Shown piece after piece: positions 23,077 to 23,129 of a DNA stretch of 23,129 bases (its first letter is position 1; every line of letters begins with the position of its first letter). A program made the position numbers and the translations under genes. Source of the DNA: CAIWXH01 sp964555675 (lineage in GTDB: Bacteria > Chloroflexota > Chloroflexia > Chloroflexales > Chloroflexaceae); assembly GCA_964555675.1 (NCBI GenBank), contig CAZKTU010000089.1:1-23129 (forward strand). Reading direction: 5' to 3'. Under the pieces are notes generated by a model. It did not search any database. It was not told the origin of the DNA and was given only the letters and a program-made list of their open reading frames with translations.

Positions 23077-23129
23077 ACAACGCAGAGTTTGATCCTGGCT
23101 CAGGACGAACGCTGGCGGCGTGCCTAATG
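23077..23129 (+). rRNA. rrs: 16S ribosomal RNA, 5' end (partial)
   Basis: AGAGTTTGATCCTGGCTCAG at 23084-23103 is the universal 5' signature (E. coli positions 8-27), followed by GACGAACGCTGGCGGC and GTGCCTAATG. The mature 5' end is set by counting back seven bases. The gene runs off the right edge, as often happens when an assembly breaks at a repeated rRNA operon. Confidence 0.96.

Noticed and set aside
1..23129. CRISPR arrays, tRNA genes and insertion sequences
   Set aside because: No regular spaced repeats, cloverleaf signatures, transposase frames or terminal inverted repeats were seen.

Overview
The window is about 23 kb of GC-rich bacterial DNA with densely packed genes. The gene set and the style of the first ~50 bases of 16S rRNA at the right edge suggest a filamentous or phototroph-related Chloroflexota member (Roseiflexus/Kouleothrix-like). 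Supporting features are a DUF3566 protein, a Cys-pair heme A synthase, a membrane MutS homologue and a DGDGDG-loop family-5 binding protein. This assignment is inference; full-length 16S would settle it. Many long overlapping ORFs on the opposite strands are GC-driven shadows and are left out.

Left part (1-7437, + strand): the 3' end of a peptide-type ABC permease, a lipoprotein solute-binding protein, and three different cytoplasmic hydrolases: an S9 prolyl-oligopeptidase-like enzyme, a CocE/S15-like enzyme and an M81/MlrC-like metallopeptidase. Gaps are tiny or overlapping, so this looks like one operon for importing and breaking down unusual peptides. A small DUF3566 membrane protein gene faces it on the - strand.

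Middle (8108-12323, + strand): a near-consensus promoter overlapped by a dyad drives a large soluble hybrid histidine kinase (four PAS domains, HisKA, HATPase, REC). It is followed by a PLL-like protein with seven beta-propeller repeats. A strong hairpin separates the latter from convergent genes.

Minus-strand block (12374-18229): cmk (with its own promoter), a tandemly duplicated TM+PH membrane protein, an exported 636-aa membrane protein, an ABC ATPase and a six-TM membrane protein lie head to tail. No ABC permease is recognisable among them. Upstream lies a DUF4388 protein gene with its own promoter and terminator.

Right part (19327-22730, - strand): ctaA (heme A synthase), a two-CBS-domain protein and a membrane-anchored MutS-like ATPase. 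Divergent from ctaA is an rRNA operon promoter (TTGACA-N17-TATACT). Its leader contains an unexpected intrinsic terminator-like hairpin with seven T's before the 16S gene. This leader, a repeated 3'-end element shared by two minus-strand genes, and the peptidase operon are the most interesting points.
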